From positions 1 through 5,402 of the forward strand of contig JACMMD010000647.1 of the NCBI GenBank assembly GCA_014379235.1: a stretch of 5,402 nucleotides of DNA, read 5' to 3'. A model generated the notes under the pieces. That model was not told the origin of the DNA and did no database searches. It worked only from the letters and a program-made list of their open reading frames with translations. The translations under genes were made by a program, and so were the position numbers. Below are positions 1 to 5,402 of the stretch, piece after piece. Numbering within the stretch: position 1 is the first letter of the stretch; each line of letters begins with the position of its first letter. The stretch comes from Anaerolineae bacterium. GTDB taxonomy: Bacteria; Chloroflexota; Anaerolineae; Aggregatilineales; Phototrophicaceae.

Positions 1-135
1 AGCGAACAAGCTATAGATGCGCTCGTTCGCCGCTTGCGTGACCGTATGGCGGAGATCGACCCGGACTGGCAGTACATCGTCACCGTGCGCGGGCATGGTT
101 TCCGGTTGGATAACCCGCCGCCAACGAACTCGTAG
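1..135 (+). CDS. Response regulator, OmpR/PhoB-type winged-helix DNA-binding C-terminus (5' truncated by window edge)
   Basis: Frame 1 is open from the first base to a TAG at 133-135 and encodes the last 44 residues of a protein whose start lies outside the window. The visible part contains the recognition-helix sequence IDALVRRLRDRM (residues 5-16 of the fragment), then a connecting stretch, then the wing hairpin YIVTVRGHGFRL (25-36), which is the hallmark end of the Trans_Reg_C (OmpR/PhoB) DNA-binding domain. The protein ends naturally about eight residues after the wing, so the 3' end is intact. Proteins of this family bind promoter repeats as dimers, usually under control of an N-terminal receiver domain. 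That domain is not visible here, so a stand-alone winged-helix regulator remains possible. The xisH remnant starts 5 nt after the stop. Confidence 0.85.
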   Translation, partial: SEQAIDALVRRLRDRMAEIDPDWQYIVTVRGHGFRLDNPPPTNS

Positions 136-140
136 CTCTT

Positions 141-548
141 GTGCCTGCCAAAGATCGTTATCATGACACCGTAAAACGTGCCCTCATTAAAGAGGGTTGG
201 CTGATTACTGATGAACAAGTCACTCTAATCGTTGATAAACGCTATCTATGGGTGGATTTAACAGTGAGTAAGGTTTCTACGGGGTTTGTTATTCTGTAGA
301 ATTGAAAGAATTAGAGGATATATCATCGCAGATAGAAGCGTTAGCAAATGCCTGTGGGAAACTTTTTTTTGTACCAATTAGCGATTGAGGCGTTGGGTAT
401 CAAAGCTCCACTCTATTTAGCTGTAACACTGCTTTCGTATCAGGGTATATTGAGTGAGAAAATTGGGCAATTAGCTATTTAACGGGCAAAAATTCCAGTG
501 ATTATCTTTGACCCAATTAAAGAGGAGATCATTCAATGGATTCCTTAA
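141..548 (+). pseudogene. xisH: Broken xisH (XisH family, predicted PD-(D/E)XK-like nuclease fold), with two frameshifts and a nonsense codon
   Basis: Three segments read together give a complete XisH-like protein. Bases 141-296 (GTG start) encode VPAKDRYHDTVKRALIKEGW and on to LWVDL and GFVIL. The next frame from about 296 encodes VELKELEDISSQIEALAN and GK. From 372, back in the first frame, it encodes YQLAIEALGIKAPLYLAV, GILSEKIGQLAI, then TAA, then IPVIIFDPIKEEIIQWIP and the true stop at 546-548. The lesions are one missing base near 296 (CTG-TAGAA, expected CTGGTAGAA), one extra T in the T8 run at 363-370, and TAA at 480-482 where a CAA glutamine codon is likely. The reconstructed length is 135 residues, close to the usual XisH size. 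The likely nuclease-fold residues survive as D39 and E54/K56 (VELK). No Shine-Dalgarno precedes the GTG. XisH is known as a factor needed for excision of the cyanobacterial fdxN element, and its biochemical role elsewhere is unclear. An assembly error could explain the indels but would not easily explain the nonsense codon. Confidence 0.85.
523..527 (+). promoter_or_regulatory. Ribosome binding site of xisI (AGGAG)
   Basis: AGGAG lies 8 nt upstream of the ATG at 536, inside the last codons of xisH. It supports the 536 start and shows that xisI can be translated independently of the broken xisH frame. Confidence 0.75.
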
Positions 549-844
549 CTGAAAAGGTACGTGAAGTTGTTGCCGGATATGCTGGCAAAGCCTTAAACGG
601 TAAAACTTATCTCACGCAGAGTGCTGATAGGACAGTATTTACGGTTGTAGGAATTGCCCGTGTTGACGGTAAACGTGTATCTAGCGTCAGTTTAATCGCT
701 CGAATAGTCGGTGACGTAATCGTCGTAGAACTTGATCAGAACGACAAGCCTCTCGTTGATGCTCTCGTACAAGCTAGCATCTTGCGAGAGCAAATCATCC
801 TTGCATATAAAGGCGAACCCGTACCTGAACCGGAAACCGTCTAG
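536..844 (+). CDS. xisI: XisI family protein (fdxN excision controlling factor-like), intact
   Basis: This is a complete 102-residue frame that starts with MDSLTEKVREVVAGYAG and ends with the family-like stretch ELDQNDKPLVDALVQAS, EQIILAYKGEPVPEPETV. XisI proteins are about 100-115 residues and share this pattern: an N-terminal helix (residues 2-15), a central beta-rich segment (24-66, here TVFTVVGIARVDGK and ARIVGDVIVVELDQ), and a C-terminal part with L(V/L)xAGIPREQIVLA-like sequence (72-92). It overlaps the 3' end of the xisH remnant by 13 bp with the ATG nested in a CAATGG context, the standard xisH-xisI arrangement. XisH and XisI act together in Anabaena fdxN-element excision. Elsewhere the pair is widespread in cyanobacteria and Chloroflexota with unclear function. 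Its partner gene is broken here while this frame has no lesion. Base composition is lower in G+C than the downstream genes, as expected of transferred DNA. Confidence 0.85.
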   Translation: MDSLTEKVREVVAGYAGKALNGKTYLTQSADRTVFTVVGIARVDGKRVSSVSLIARIVGDVIVVELDQNDKPLVDALVQASILREQIILAYKGEPVPEPETV

Positions 845-899
845 CAAACATTCGTTTTATCGACATCGCTTTGCCACCATTAGGACGACAATTTCAGCT

Positions 900-2873
900 A
901 TGCAAAACTTATGGAACGAACAAGAGGCCGCCCAATATGGGGGTGATCTCGCGCAGTGTGTCTACGCCTCGCGCTTATTGGGGCGCGACAAATCACTAGT
1001 GCTGCACGGCGGCGGTAACACGTCCGTCAAAATCCAAGAACGCAACCTGTTTGGCGAAGACGAAAATATTCTCTATGTCAAAGGCAGCGGTTGGGATTTG
1101 GAGACGATTCAGGCGGCGGGGTTCGCGCCTGTGCGAATGGCGTACCTGTTGAAGCTGGCGCAGCTTCCCACACTGACCGATACCGCGATGGCCAACGAAC
1201 TCAAGCTCGGCATGACCCGCGCCGATGCCCCCGCCCCATCTGTCGAAGCAATCCTTCACGCCGCGATACCGCATAAATTTGTGCTGCATACTCACGCTGA
1301 CGCTATCTTGACCGTCACCAATACTGCCGACGGCGAAGCGCGTATCCGTGAGATTTATGGTGATACGGTGGTCATGCTGCCGTACATCATGCCGGGATTC
1401 AAGTTGGCGCGAGAAGCCGCCGAGATGCTGCCATCGTCGCTGAGTGAGAATACGCTCGGTATGGTGCTGCTCAATCATGGTATCTTCTCATTTGGCGAGA
1501 CCGCACGCGATGCCTATGATCGCATGATCGCCCTTGTGACCCGCGCCGAAGAATATTTACAAACGTATGGTGCATGGCAAGTTCCGTTCGTTAATGTTCA
1601 TCGAACTAATCGTGCGCTGCGTCAAGAACTTGCCGAGCTGCGCCGCGAGATTTCAGAGGTTGCGGGCTTTCCAGTCATCGTCGCCACACATGACGACGAT
1701 CAAAGCCTCGCCTTTGTAAATCGACAAGACATCGCTATGGTTTCGCAGCAGGGAACAGCCACGCCTGACCACATCATTCGCACCAAGCGTCTGCCACTAT
1801 TGGGGCGCGATGTCGCCGCTTTCAGCACCGCGTATGAAAGCTATTTCGCGGAACACTCCCCCAATGCCGAGCAAAAACTGACGATGTTGGATGCCGCGCC
1901 AAGACTGCTTCTCGATCCTGAACTTGGGGTTGTGACTATAGGAAAAACAGCCAAAGATGCCGCTATCGCCAACGACATTTACCAGCACACCATCGACATC
2001 ATTTCACGAGCGACCAATCTCGGCGGTTATCGTTCGCTGCCCGTGAGTGATGCGTTCGACATGGAATACTGGGAACTCGAACAAGCAAAGTTACGCGCGG
2101 GTGGCAAACCGCCAGTCTTCACGGGCGAAATCGCGCTGGTAACAGGAGCGGCATCGGGCATCGGCAAAGCCTGCGTTGAATCGCTGCTGGCAAGGGGCGC
2201 GGCAGTCATCGCGCTGGACATCGTGCCGGAGATCGTTGACCTGTTCAAACGCCCCGATTATATCGGTTTACAGTGTGACGTTTCGAGCGAAGCGGAAATC
2301 ATCCAAGCCATCGAGTCCGGCGTGAAAGCCTTCGGTGGGCTGGATATTCTCGTACTGAACGCGGGCATCTTCCCATCCAGCCGCCGCATCGAAGCGCTGC
2401 CGCTGGCCGAATGGGACAAGATCATGCGGATCAACCTCGATGCCAATCTTGTCATCATGCGTGAGGCTCACCCGCTGCTGAAACTCGCGCCGCGCGGCGG
2501 CAAAGTGGTCATCATCGCGTCGAAGAACGTACCCGCGCCGGGGCCCGGCGTGGCCGCCTACTCCGCTTCGAAGGCCGCGCTCACACAGCTTGGGCGTGTG
2601 GCGGCGCTCGAATGGGGTGCGGACAACATCCGCGTCAACATGATTAACCCGAACGCCGTGTTCGATACGGGTCTGTGGACGGAAGATATTTTGCAGGCCC
2701 GCGCTAAACACTACGGCATGTCCGTTGATGACTACAAAACCAACAACATCTTGCACGTAGCGATCACCAGCCATGACTGTGCCGAACTGGTGGCGGAGTT
2801 GTGCGGCCCGTTGTTCGCTAAAACAACGGGCGCGCAAATTCCCATCGATGGCGGCAATGATCGCGTGATCTAG
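900..2873 (+). CDS. Bifunctional class II aldolase / short-chain dehydrogenase fusion (RhaE-RhaW-like)
   Basis: The protein has 657 residues from ATG 900. Residues 1 to about 225 form a class II aldolase/adducin (FucA/RhaD) domain, with the phosphate-loop motif GGGNTSVK at 37-44 and the zinc ligands HTHAD (H130, H132) and NHG (H193). A family-specific linker (about 230-400) follows. Residues 405-657 form a short-chain dehydrogenase, with the TGAASGIG nucleotide loop at 415-422, D440 at the end of the second strand (suggesting NAD rather than NADP), CDV at 460, NAG at 487-489, and catalytic N512, S541, Y554 and K558. All key residues are present in both halves. The family includes the rhamnulose-1-phosphate aldolase/lactaldehyde dehydrogenase fusion of Bacillus and Chloroflexus, in which aldol cleavage yields dihydroxyacetone phosphate and an aldehyde that the second domain oxidises. 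No rhamnose genes are visible, so the substrate is open. Starts beginning MxxLWN are typical of the family. The frame is open upstream to 732 but that part lies across xisI. AGGA at 882-885 is a weak, distant ribosome site. The protein is likely cytoplasmic. Confidence 0.9.
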   Translation: MQNLWNEQEAAQYGGDLAQCVYASRLLGRDKSLVLHGGGNTSVKIQERNLFGEDENILYVKGSGWDLETIQAAGFAPVRMAYLLKLAQLPTLTDTAMANELKLGMTRADAPAPSVEAILHAAIPHKFVLHTHADAILTVTNTADGEARIREIYGDTVVMLPYIMPGFKLAREAAEMLPSSLSENTLGMVLLNHGIFSFGETARDAYDRMIALVTRAEEYLQTYGAWQVPFVNVHRTNRALRQELAELRREISEVAGFPVIVATHDDDQSLAFVNRQDIAMVSQQGTATPDHIIRTKRLPLLGRDVAAFSTAYESYFAEHSPNAEQKLTMLDAAPRLLLDPELGVVTIGKTAKDAAIANDIYQHTIDIISRATNLGGYRSLPVSDAFDMEYWELEQAKLRAGGKPPVFTGEIALVTGAASGIGKACVESLLARGAAVIALDIVPEIVDLFKRPDYIGLQCDVSSEAEIIQAIESGVKAFGGLDILVLNAGIFPSSRRIEALPLAEWDKIMRINLDANLVIMREAHPLLKLAPRGGKVVIIASKNVPAPGPGVAAYSASKAALTQLGRVAALEWGADNIRVNMINPNAVFDTGLWTEDILQARAKHYGMSVDDYKTNNILHVAITSHDCAELVAELCGPLFAKTTGAQIPIDGGNDRVI

Positions 2874-2887
2874 TCTTAGCCGAAGCG

Positions 2888-4873
2888 TCAGCCGCCAACC
2901 GCGTCTTCCATCTCTAAATAGTCAGCGCCGACAATATCCATCGGCTCAATGCCCAAGATAGCCAGCATCTCCTGAATGGCGTTGGCTTTTTCTTGCGCGT
3001 CGGACGCTGACCATGTGCGGCTTTTCAGTTCGATGAAAACACTGGGCAGCGCGGGGCGTATCACGCTGTCCACGTTGATATAGAACAGCACACCTTTGTA
3101 GTTGATGTGCCAGCGCTGGCGATCTTTACGCAGTTCATGAACGCTGGTCGGCTGAAAGTATTCCTGATAGAAACGCAGCGGACGGTCTGCGTCGGCCATA
3201 AAGCGCGAGTGTGACAGCAGCACCGAGGTATGGAACTCGCGCTCTTTGGTGGGCATGGTGAACGTCAAGCGACTGCGAACCGATTCGACATCGCCCTTGC
3301 CGTTAATCAGGTCGTCTTCACGATAGCGTACACGTCCTTTAGACGGGTCGCTGAACTGGAAGTAGGTGTCGTACTGGCGATAGTGTACGCTCTTGATGAC
3401 TTCAACATCGGGATGGCTTAACAGGTCTTCAATCGAGGACGGGTTACGCAAGAGAGCCTTCACCTGCACTTCGAAGCTCTCGCTGCGTTCCAAGCCGCCG
3501 ATAGCCAGCAGTTTCCGCAGCACATCGCCTTCGCGTTCAGTCATGAACGCATTGACTTCGCGGGCATATTCCGCCGCCGCAAGCTTCAGCGCGTTCTCGT
3601 TGACCGTGAGCAGTTCGCGCTCGCGCATCAACCAGCGCCCGTTACACCATACATGGCGAACATCGGTGCTCTTTCCCGCGTAAACAATGCGCGAGTACAC
3701 CGCATCAGGATCAACGTTAAAATGCGGGAAATTATGGATCGGTTCGGCATCCATCACGATCACGTCGGCGCATTTGCCAACTTCGAGGCTGCCCGTCACG
3801 TCACCCAAAAACAGGGCTTCCGCACCCTGCCGCGTGGCCATCAACAATGCCTGCCGCGCTGGAACAACTGTCGGATCACTGGCGGCGGTCTTGGCGAGGA
3901 TCGCCGCTAACCGAATTTCTTCAAACATATCGAGGTCGTTGTTGCTGGCGGGCCCGTCCGTGCCGATGCCAACCGTCACGCCTTCGGCCAGCATTTGCGT
4001 CACTGGCGCGATGCCGCTTGCCAGTTTGAGATTACTCGTCGGGCAGTGAGCCACCGTTGCGTTGTTCTTATGCAGCATCCTGATCTCATGAGCATCGACA
4101 TGGACACAGTGCGCCGCCAACACTTTCGCGCCGAACAACCCCGCATCTTTCACCCACGGGATGACGGTTTTGCCGTACTGTTTGACGTTTTCTTCGACCT
4201 CGAACTTGGTTTCCGAGAGATGTGTCAGCAGCGGCACATCATATTCACGGGCCAAGTCCGCGCACTTTTTCAGCGTATCTGCCGTGTTGGAGTAAGGCGC
4301 ATGGGGCGCAACCGCTGGAGTAATCAGCGGATGGCCGCGCCATTCCTCGATGAATTTTCGGGCATAGGCGAGGCTGTCCTCATAAGTTTCAGCATCCGGC
4401 GCGGGGAATTTCAACACCGTTTGACCCAAAACGCCACGCAGACCAGCCTCAGCGGTGGCCGCCGCGACATCAGCCTCGAAGTAATACATATCGGCAAAGG
4501 CCGTGATGCCGCTGCGAATCATCTCCGCGCAGGCAACGCTTGTTCCCAAGCGGCAAAACTCAGGGCTGACGAACTCGCGCTCTGTTGGCATACAGTAACC
4601 GATCAGCCACACGTCCAACCGCTTGTCGTCGGCCAAGCCGCGTAGAAGCGTCATCGGGACATGGGTATGGGCGTTGATGAGGCCGGGAAGCACGTAATTC
4701 CCCCTGCAATTCACTACCGTATCCGCTTCATAGCGGGCCGCTATTTCCGCGCTTTCGCCCACGGCAGCAATGTGAGCGCCGCGTATGGCCAGCGCGCCGT
4801 CCGGGAAAACGTCGAAGCGCTCGTTCATCGTCACGATGACGCCGCCAGTCAAGATGGTGTCTACTCGTTCCAA
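2888..4873 (-). CDS. MTA/SAH deaminase-type amidohydrolase with C-terminal CYTH-like domain
   Basis: The protein has 661 residues, read from a TTG at 4873-4871. Residues 4 to about 420 are a metal-dependent amidohydrolase. It begins VDTILTGGVIVTMNERF and has NAHTH (H69, H71), HLSET (H218, E221), AAHCVH (H255), SNLKL, and GTDGPASNNDLDMFEE (D306). These residues match the metal and catalytic set of 5-methylthioadenosine/S-adenosylhomocysteine deaminases (MtaD/TM0936 type), which deaminate adenine nucleosides to inosine forms. Related chlorohydrolases or guanine deaminases are alternatives. A helical linker (about 425-460) leads to a C-terminal domain (465-655) with EVQVK at 468-472, RVRYRED at 514-520, an RKDRQR cluster at 581-587, NVDSV and FIELKSR (E615, K617). 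This layout resembles CYTH (triphosphate-tunnel) domains, though the first motif has Q in place of the second Glu. Typical MtaD is about 430 residues, so the extension is the odd part. The TTG start is chosen because GGAG sits 7 nt upstream and family similarity begins directly after it. The frame extends further upstream without family sequence. It is convergent with the aldolase gene. Confidence 0.85.
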   Translation of the reverse strand: MERVDTILTGGVIVTMNERFDVFPDGALAIRGAHIAAVGESAEIAARYEADTVVNCRGNYVLPGLINAHTHVPMTLLRGLADDKRLDVWLIGYCMPTEREFVSPEFCRLGTSVACAEMIRSGITAFADMYYFEADVAAATAEAGLRGVLGQTVLKFPAPDAETYEDSLAYARKFIEEWRGHPLITPAVAPHAPYSNTADTLKKCADLAREYDVPLLTHLSETKFEVEENVKQYGKTVIPWVKDAGLFGAKVLAAHCVHVDAHEIRMLHKNNATVAHCPTSNLKLASGIAPVTQMLAEGVTVGIGTDGPASNNDLDMFEEIRLAAILAKTAASDPTVVPARQALLMATRQGAEALFLGDVTGSLEVGKCADVIVMDAEPIHNFPHFNVDPDAVYSRIVYAGKSTDVRHVWCNGRWLMRERELLTVNENALKLAAAEYAREVNAFMTEREGDVLRKLLAIGGLERSESFEVQVKALLRNPSSIEDLLSHPDVEVIKSVHYRQYDTYFQFSDPSKGRVRYREDDLINGKGDVESVRSRLTFTMPTKEREFHTSVLLSHSRFMADADRPLRFYQEYFQPTSVHELRKDRQRWHINYKGVLFYINVDSVIRPALPSVFIELKSRTWSASDAQEKANAIQEMLAILGIEPMDIVGADYLEMEDAVGG

Positions 4874-4880
4874 TGCCTTG

Positions 4881-4884
4881 CTCC
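4881..4884 (-). promoter_or_regulatory. Ribosome binding site (GGAG) that fixes the TTG start of the amidohydrolase
   Basis: On the - strand GGAG is followed by 7 nt and then TTG at 4873-4871. This spacing is ideal and no ATG or GTG nearby gives as good a combination, so TTG is preferred as the start codon. Confidence 0.7.
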
Positions 4885-4906
4885 AATCTTTGCTAGAATT
4901 TGCGGA

Positions 4907-4912
4907 ATTATA
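4907..4912 (-). promoter_or_regulatory. Sigma70-type -10 box (TATAAT) for the amidohydrolase gene
   Basis: The - strand reads a perfect TATAAT, 33 nt upstream of the TTG start, predicting transcription from about 4900 and a leader of roughly 27 nt that includes the GGAG. The -35 position at 17-nt spacing (4930-4935) reads TGCCCA, a poor match, so this would be a weak or activator-dependent promoter. The call is inferred from sequence only. Confidence 0.45.
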
Positions 4913-4933
4913 GCGGCTGTGCGAAACTTTGGG

Positions 4934-4960
4934 CAGGATACTGGCCTTCGCGGCCTCCTG
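4934..4960. repeat. Imperfect dyad / potential stem-loop in the divergent intergenic region
   Basis: CAGGA (4934-4938), TACT, GGCC (4943-4946), a TTCGC loop, GGCC (4952-4955) and TCCTG (4956-4960) can pair as a 9-bp stem with a 4-nt bulge. It covers the -35 region of the - strand promoter and lies 14 nt upstream of the + strand ribosome site at 4975. It could be an operator or a 5'-leader hairpin of the + strand gene. It has no T tract, so it is unlikely to be a terminator. Confidence 0.4.
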
Positions 4961-4974
4961 CAACCTTACTAATC

Positions 4975-4978
4975 GGAG
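4975..4978 (+). promoter_or_regulatory. Ribosome binding site (GGAG) of the downstream membrane-protein gene
   Basis: GGAG is followed by 5 nt and then GTG at 4984. It decides the start of the right-hand gene, which has no ATG at its N-terminus. Confidence 0.65.
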
Positions 4979-4983
4979 CAATC

Positions 4984-5402
4984 GTGCGGAAGCGCTTACG
5001 TCTACAATATGCCTACTTACTAGAAGCCGCACTGGTCGGCGTTTTTTTCGTACAAGCCTTGCGGTTTCTGATCGGAACGCTCTACAGCCATATCGCCAGC
5101 GCTGGAATCGTCATCAACATTGACCCTGCCAGCGTTCCCGCCGGGACAGGCGGCGTGGTTGACCCCGCAGCCGTCACCAACGAAGTGACATTCGTGCTGA
5201 TTATGATCGGCCTGCCCTTGCTGACGCTGTTGTTCGGACGCTGGCGCTGGTGGCTCGTCGTTGGCGCGGCGCTGGTGGCCATCGGGCGCGCATTGATGTT
5301 CGGGCAAACCTCGCTCACGCCGACCCTAGCCGCTGCGTTAGCCGTTGGCGGTGGACTGTTGTATATCTCGTCGCTGATACGCCACCGCGCTCAAACGCTG
5401 CC
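4984..5402 (+). CDS. Multi-spanning membrane protein of unknown function (3' truncated by window edge)
   Basis: From GTG 4984 the frame is open to the end of the window (139 full codons). A short basic N-terminus (RKRLRLQ) is followed by hydrophobic segments at about 11-34 (YLLEAALVGVFFVQALRFLI), 66-84, 88-106 and 111-131, separated by a proline/glycine-rich loop (about 46-62) and arginine/tryptophan clusters (GRWRWW, 85-90). The positive N-terminus and basic residues between segments 2 and 3 suggest an inner-membrane protein with its N-terminus in the cytoplasm. No catalytic motif is visible in this part. Similar hydrophobic N-termini precede endonuclease/exonuclease/phosphatase domains in some Chloroflexota proteins, but that is recollection and cannot be confirmed without the 3' part. 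The gene is divergent from the amidohydrolase and separated from it by 110 bp. A long antisense open frame covers much of the same stretch but lacks any family signal. Confidence 0.7.
   Translation, partial: MRKRLRLQYAYLLEAALVGVFFVQALRFLIGTLYSHIASAGIVINIDPASVPAGTGGVVDPAAVTNEVTFVLIMIGLPLLTLLFGRWRWWLVVGAALVAIGRALMFGQTSLTPTLAAALAVGGGLLYISSLIRHRAQTL

Noticed and set aside
363..370. T8 run as a programmed frameshift site in xisH
   Set aside because: A second, opposite frame error lies upstream near 296 and a nonsense codon follows at 480. One slippage site cannot give a full product, so decay or sequencing error is simpler.
732..899. N-terminal extension of the aldolase frame to an ATG at 732
   Set aside because: It overlaps the xisI coding region in another frame, and family similarity begins at the Met encoded at 900.
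845..899. Promoter for the aldolase gene in the gap after xisI
   Set aside because: No paired -35/-10 elements with acceptable spacing were found. TTTTAT at 855-860 has no matching upstream box.
2268..2837. 189-codon open frame on the - strand opposite the dehydrogenase domain
   Set aside because: It is antisense to a well-supported enzyme domain, has no recognisable family pattern and is rich in His/Arg as expected of a GC-rich shadow frame.
2874..2887. Bidirectional terminator between the convergent stop codons
   Set aside because: Only 14 bp separate the genes and no GC-rich stem with a T tract is visible on either strand there or in the adjacent coding ends.
3995..4645. 216-codon open frame on the + strand opposite the amidohydrolase
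   Set aside because: It is a shadow of a gene with all catalytic motifs present. The translation shows no domain pattern.
4874..5032. Upstream extension of the amidohydrolase frame to an ATG at 5032 (53 more residues)
   Set aside because: The added residues have no amidohydrolase similarity, would overlap the divergent gene at 4984, and run through the TATAAT box. The TTG at 4873 has a perfectly spaced GGAG.
5020..5307. Two - strand open frames opposite the membrane-protein gene
   Set aside because: Their translations are low-complexity and Gln/His/Ala-rich, while the + strand frame has a ribosome site and clear membrane segments.

Overview
This 5.4-kb window looks like chromosomal DNA from a moderately GC-rich bacterium. 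The most likely source is a Chloroflexota (Anaerolineae-type) genome. That assignment is inferred from the gene families (XisH/XisI outside cyanobacteria, a fused aldolase/short-chain dehydrogenase, frequent GTG/TTG starts) and not from a marker gene. No tRNA, rRNA, CRISPR array, IS element or phage gene was found.

Layout, left to right. (1) Bases 1-135 are the 3' end of an OmpR/PhoB-type winged-helix regulator on the + strand. (2) Bases 141-548 are a broken xisH gene, readable as a complete XisH of about 135 residues once a 1-nt deletion (near 296), a 1-nt insertion in a T8 run (363-370) and a nonsense codon (480-482) are corrected. Its last 13 bases overlap an intact xisI (536-844). This block is visibly AT-richer than the flanks (23 G/C of 60 at 301-360 against 46 of 60 at 2521-2580), which suggests an acquired module behind the regulator. 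(3) Bases 900-2873 encode a 657-residue two-domain enzyme, a class II zinc aldolase (RhaD/FucA type) fused to a short-chain dehydrogenase. (4) Converging on it with only 14 bp between the stop codons is a - strand gene (4873-2888) for an amidohydrolase of the methylthioadenosine/S-adenosylhomocysteine deaminase type, carrying a C-terminal extension of roughly 190 residues that resembles a CYTH domain. (5) A 110-bp divergent intergenic region holds a TATAAT box for the amidohydrolase gene, an imperfect dyad and two good ribosome binding sites. (6) From 4984 a + strand gene for a multi-spanning membrane protein runs off the right edge.

The genes do not form one obvious pathway. The aldolase/dehydrogenase could cleave a sugar phosphate or related hydroxy-acid phosphate and oxidise the aldehyde product. 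The amidohydrolase probably deaminates an adenine-type nucleoside. The xisHI block is a decayed accessory pair. The two points most worth attention are the amidohydrolase-CYTH fusion and the dead xisH beside an intact xisI.
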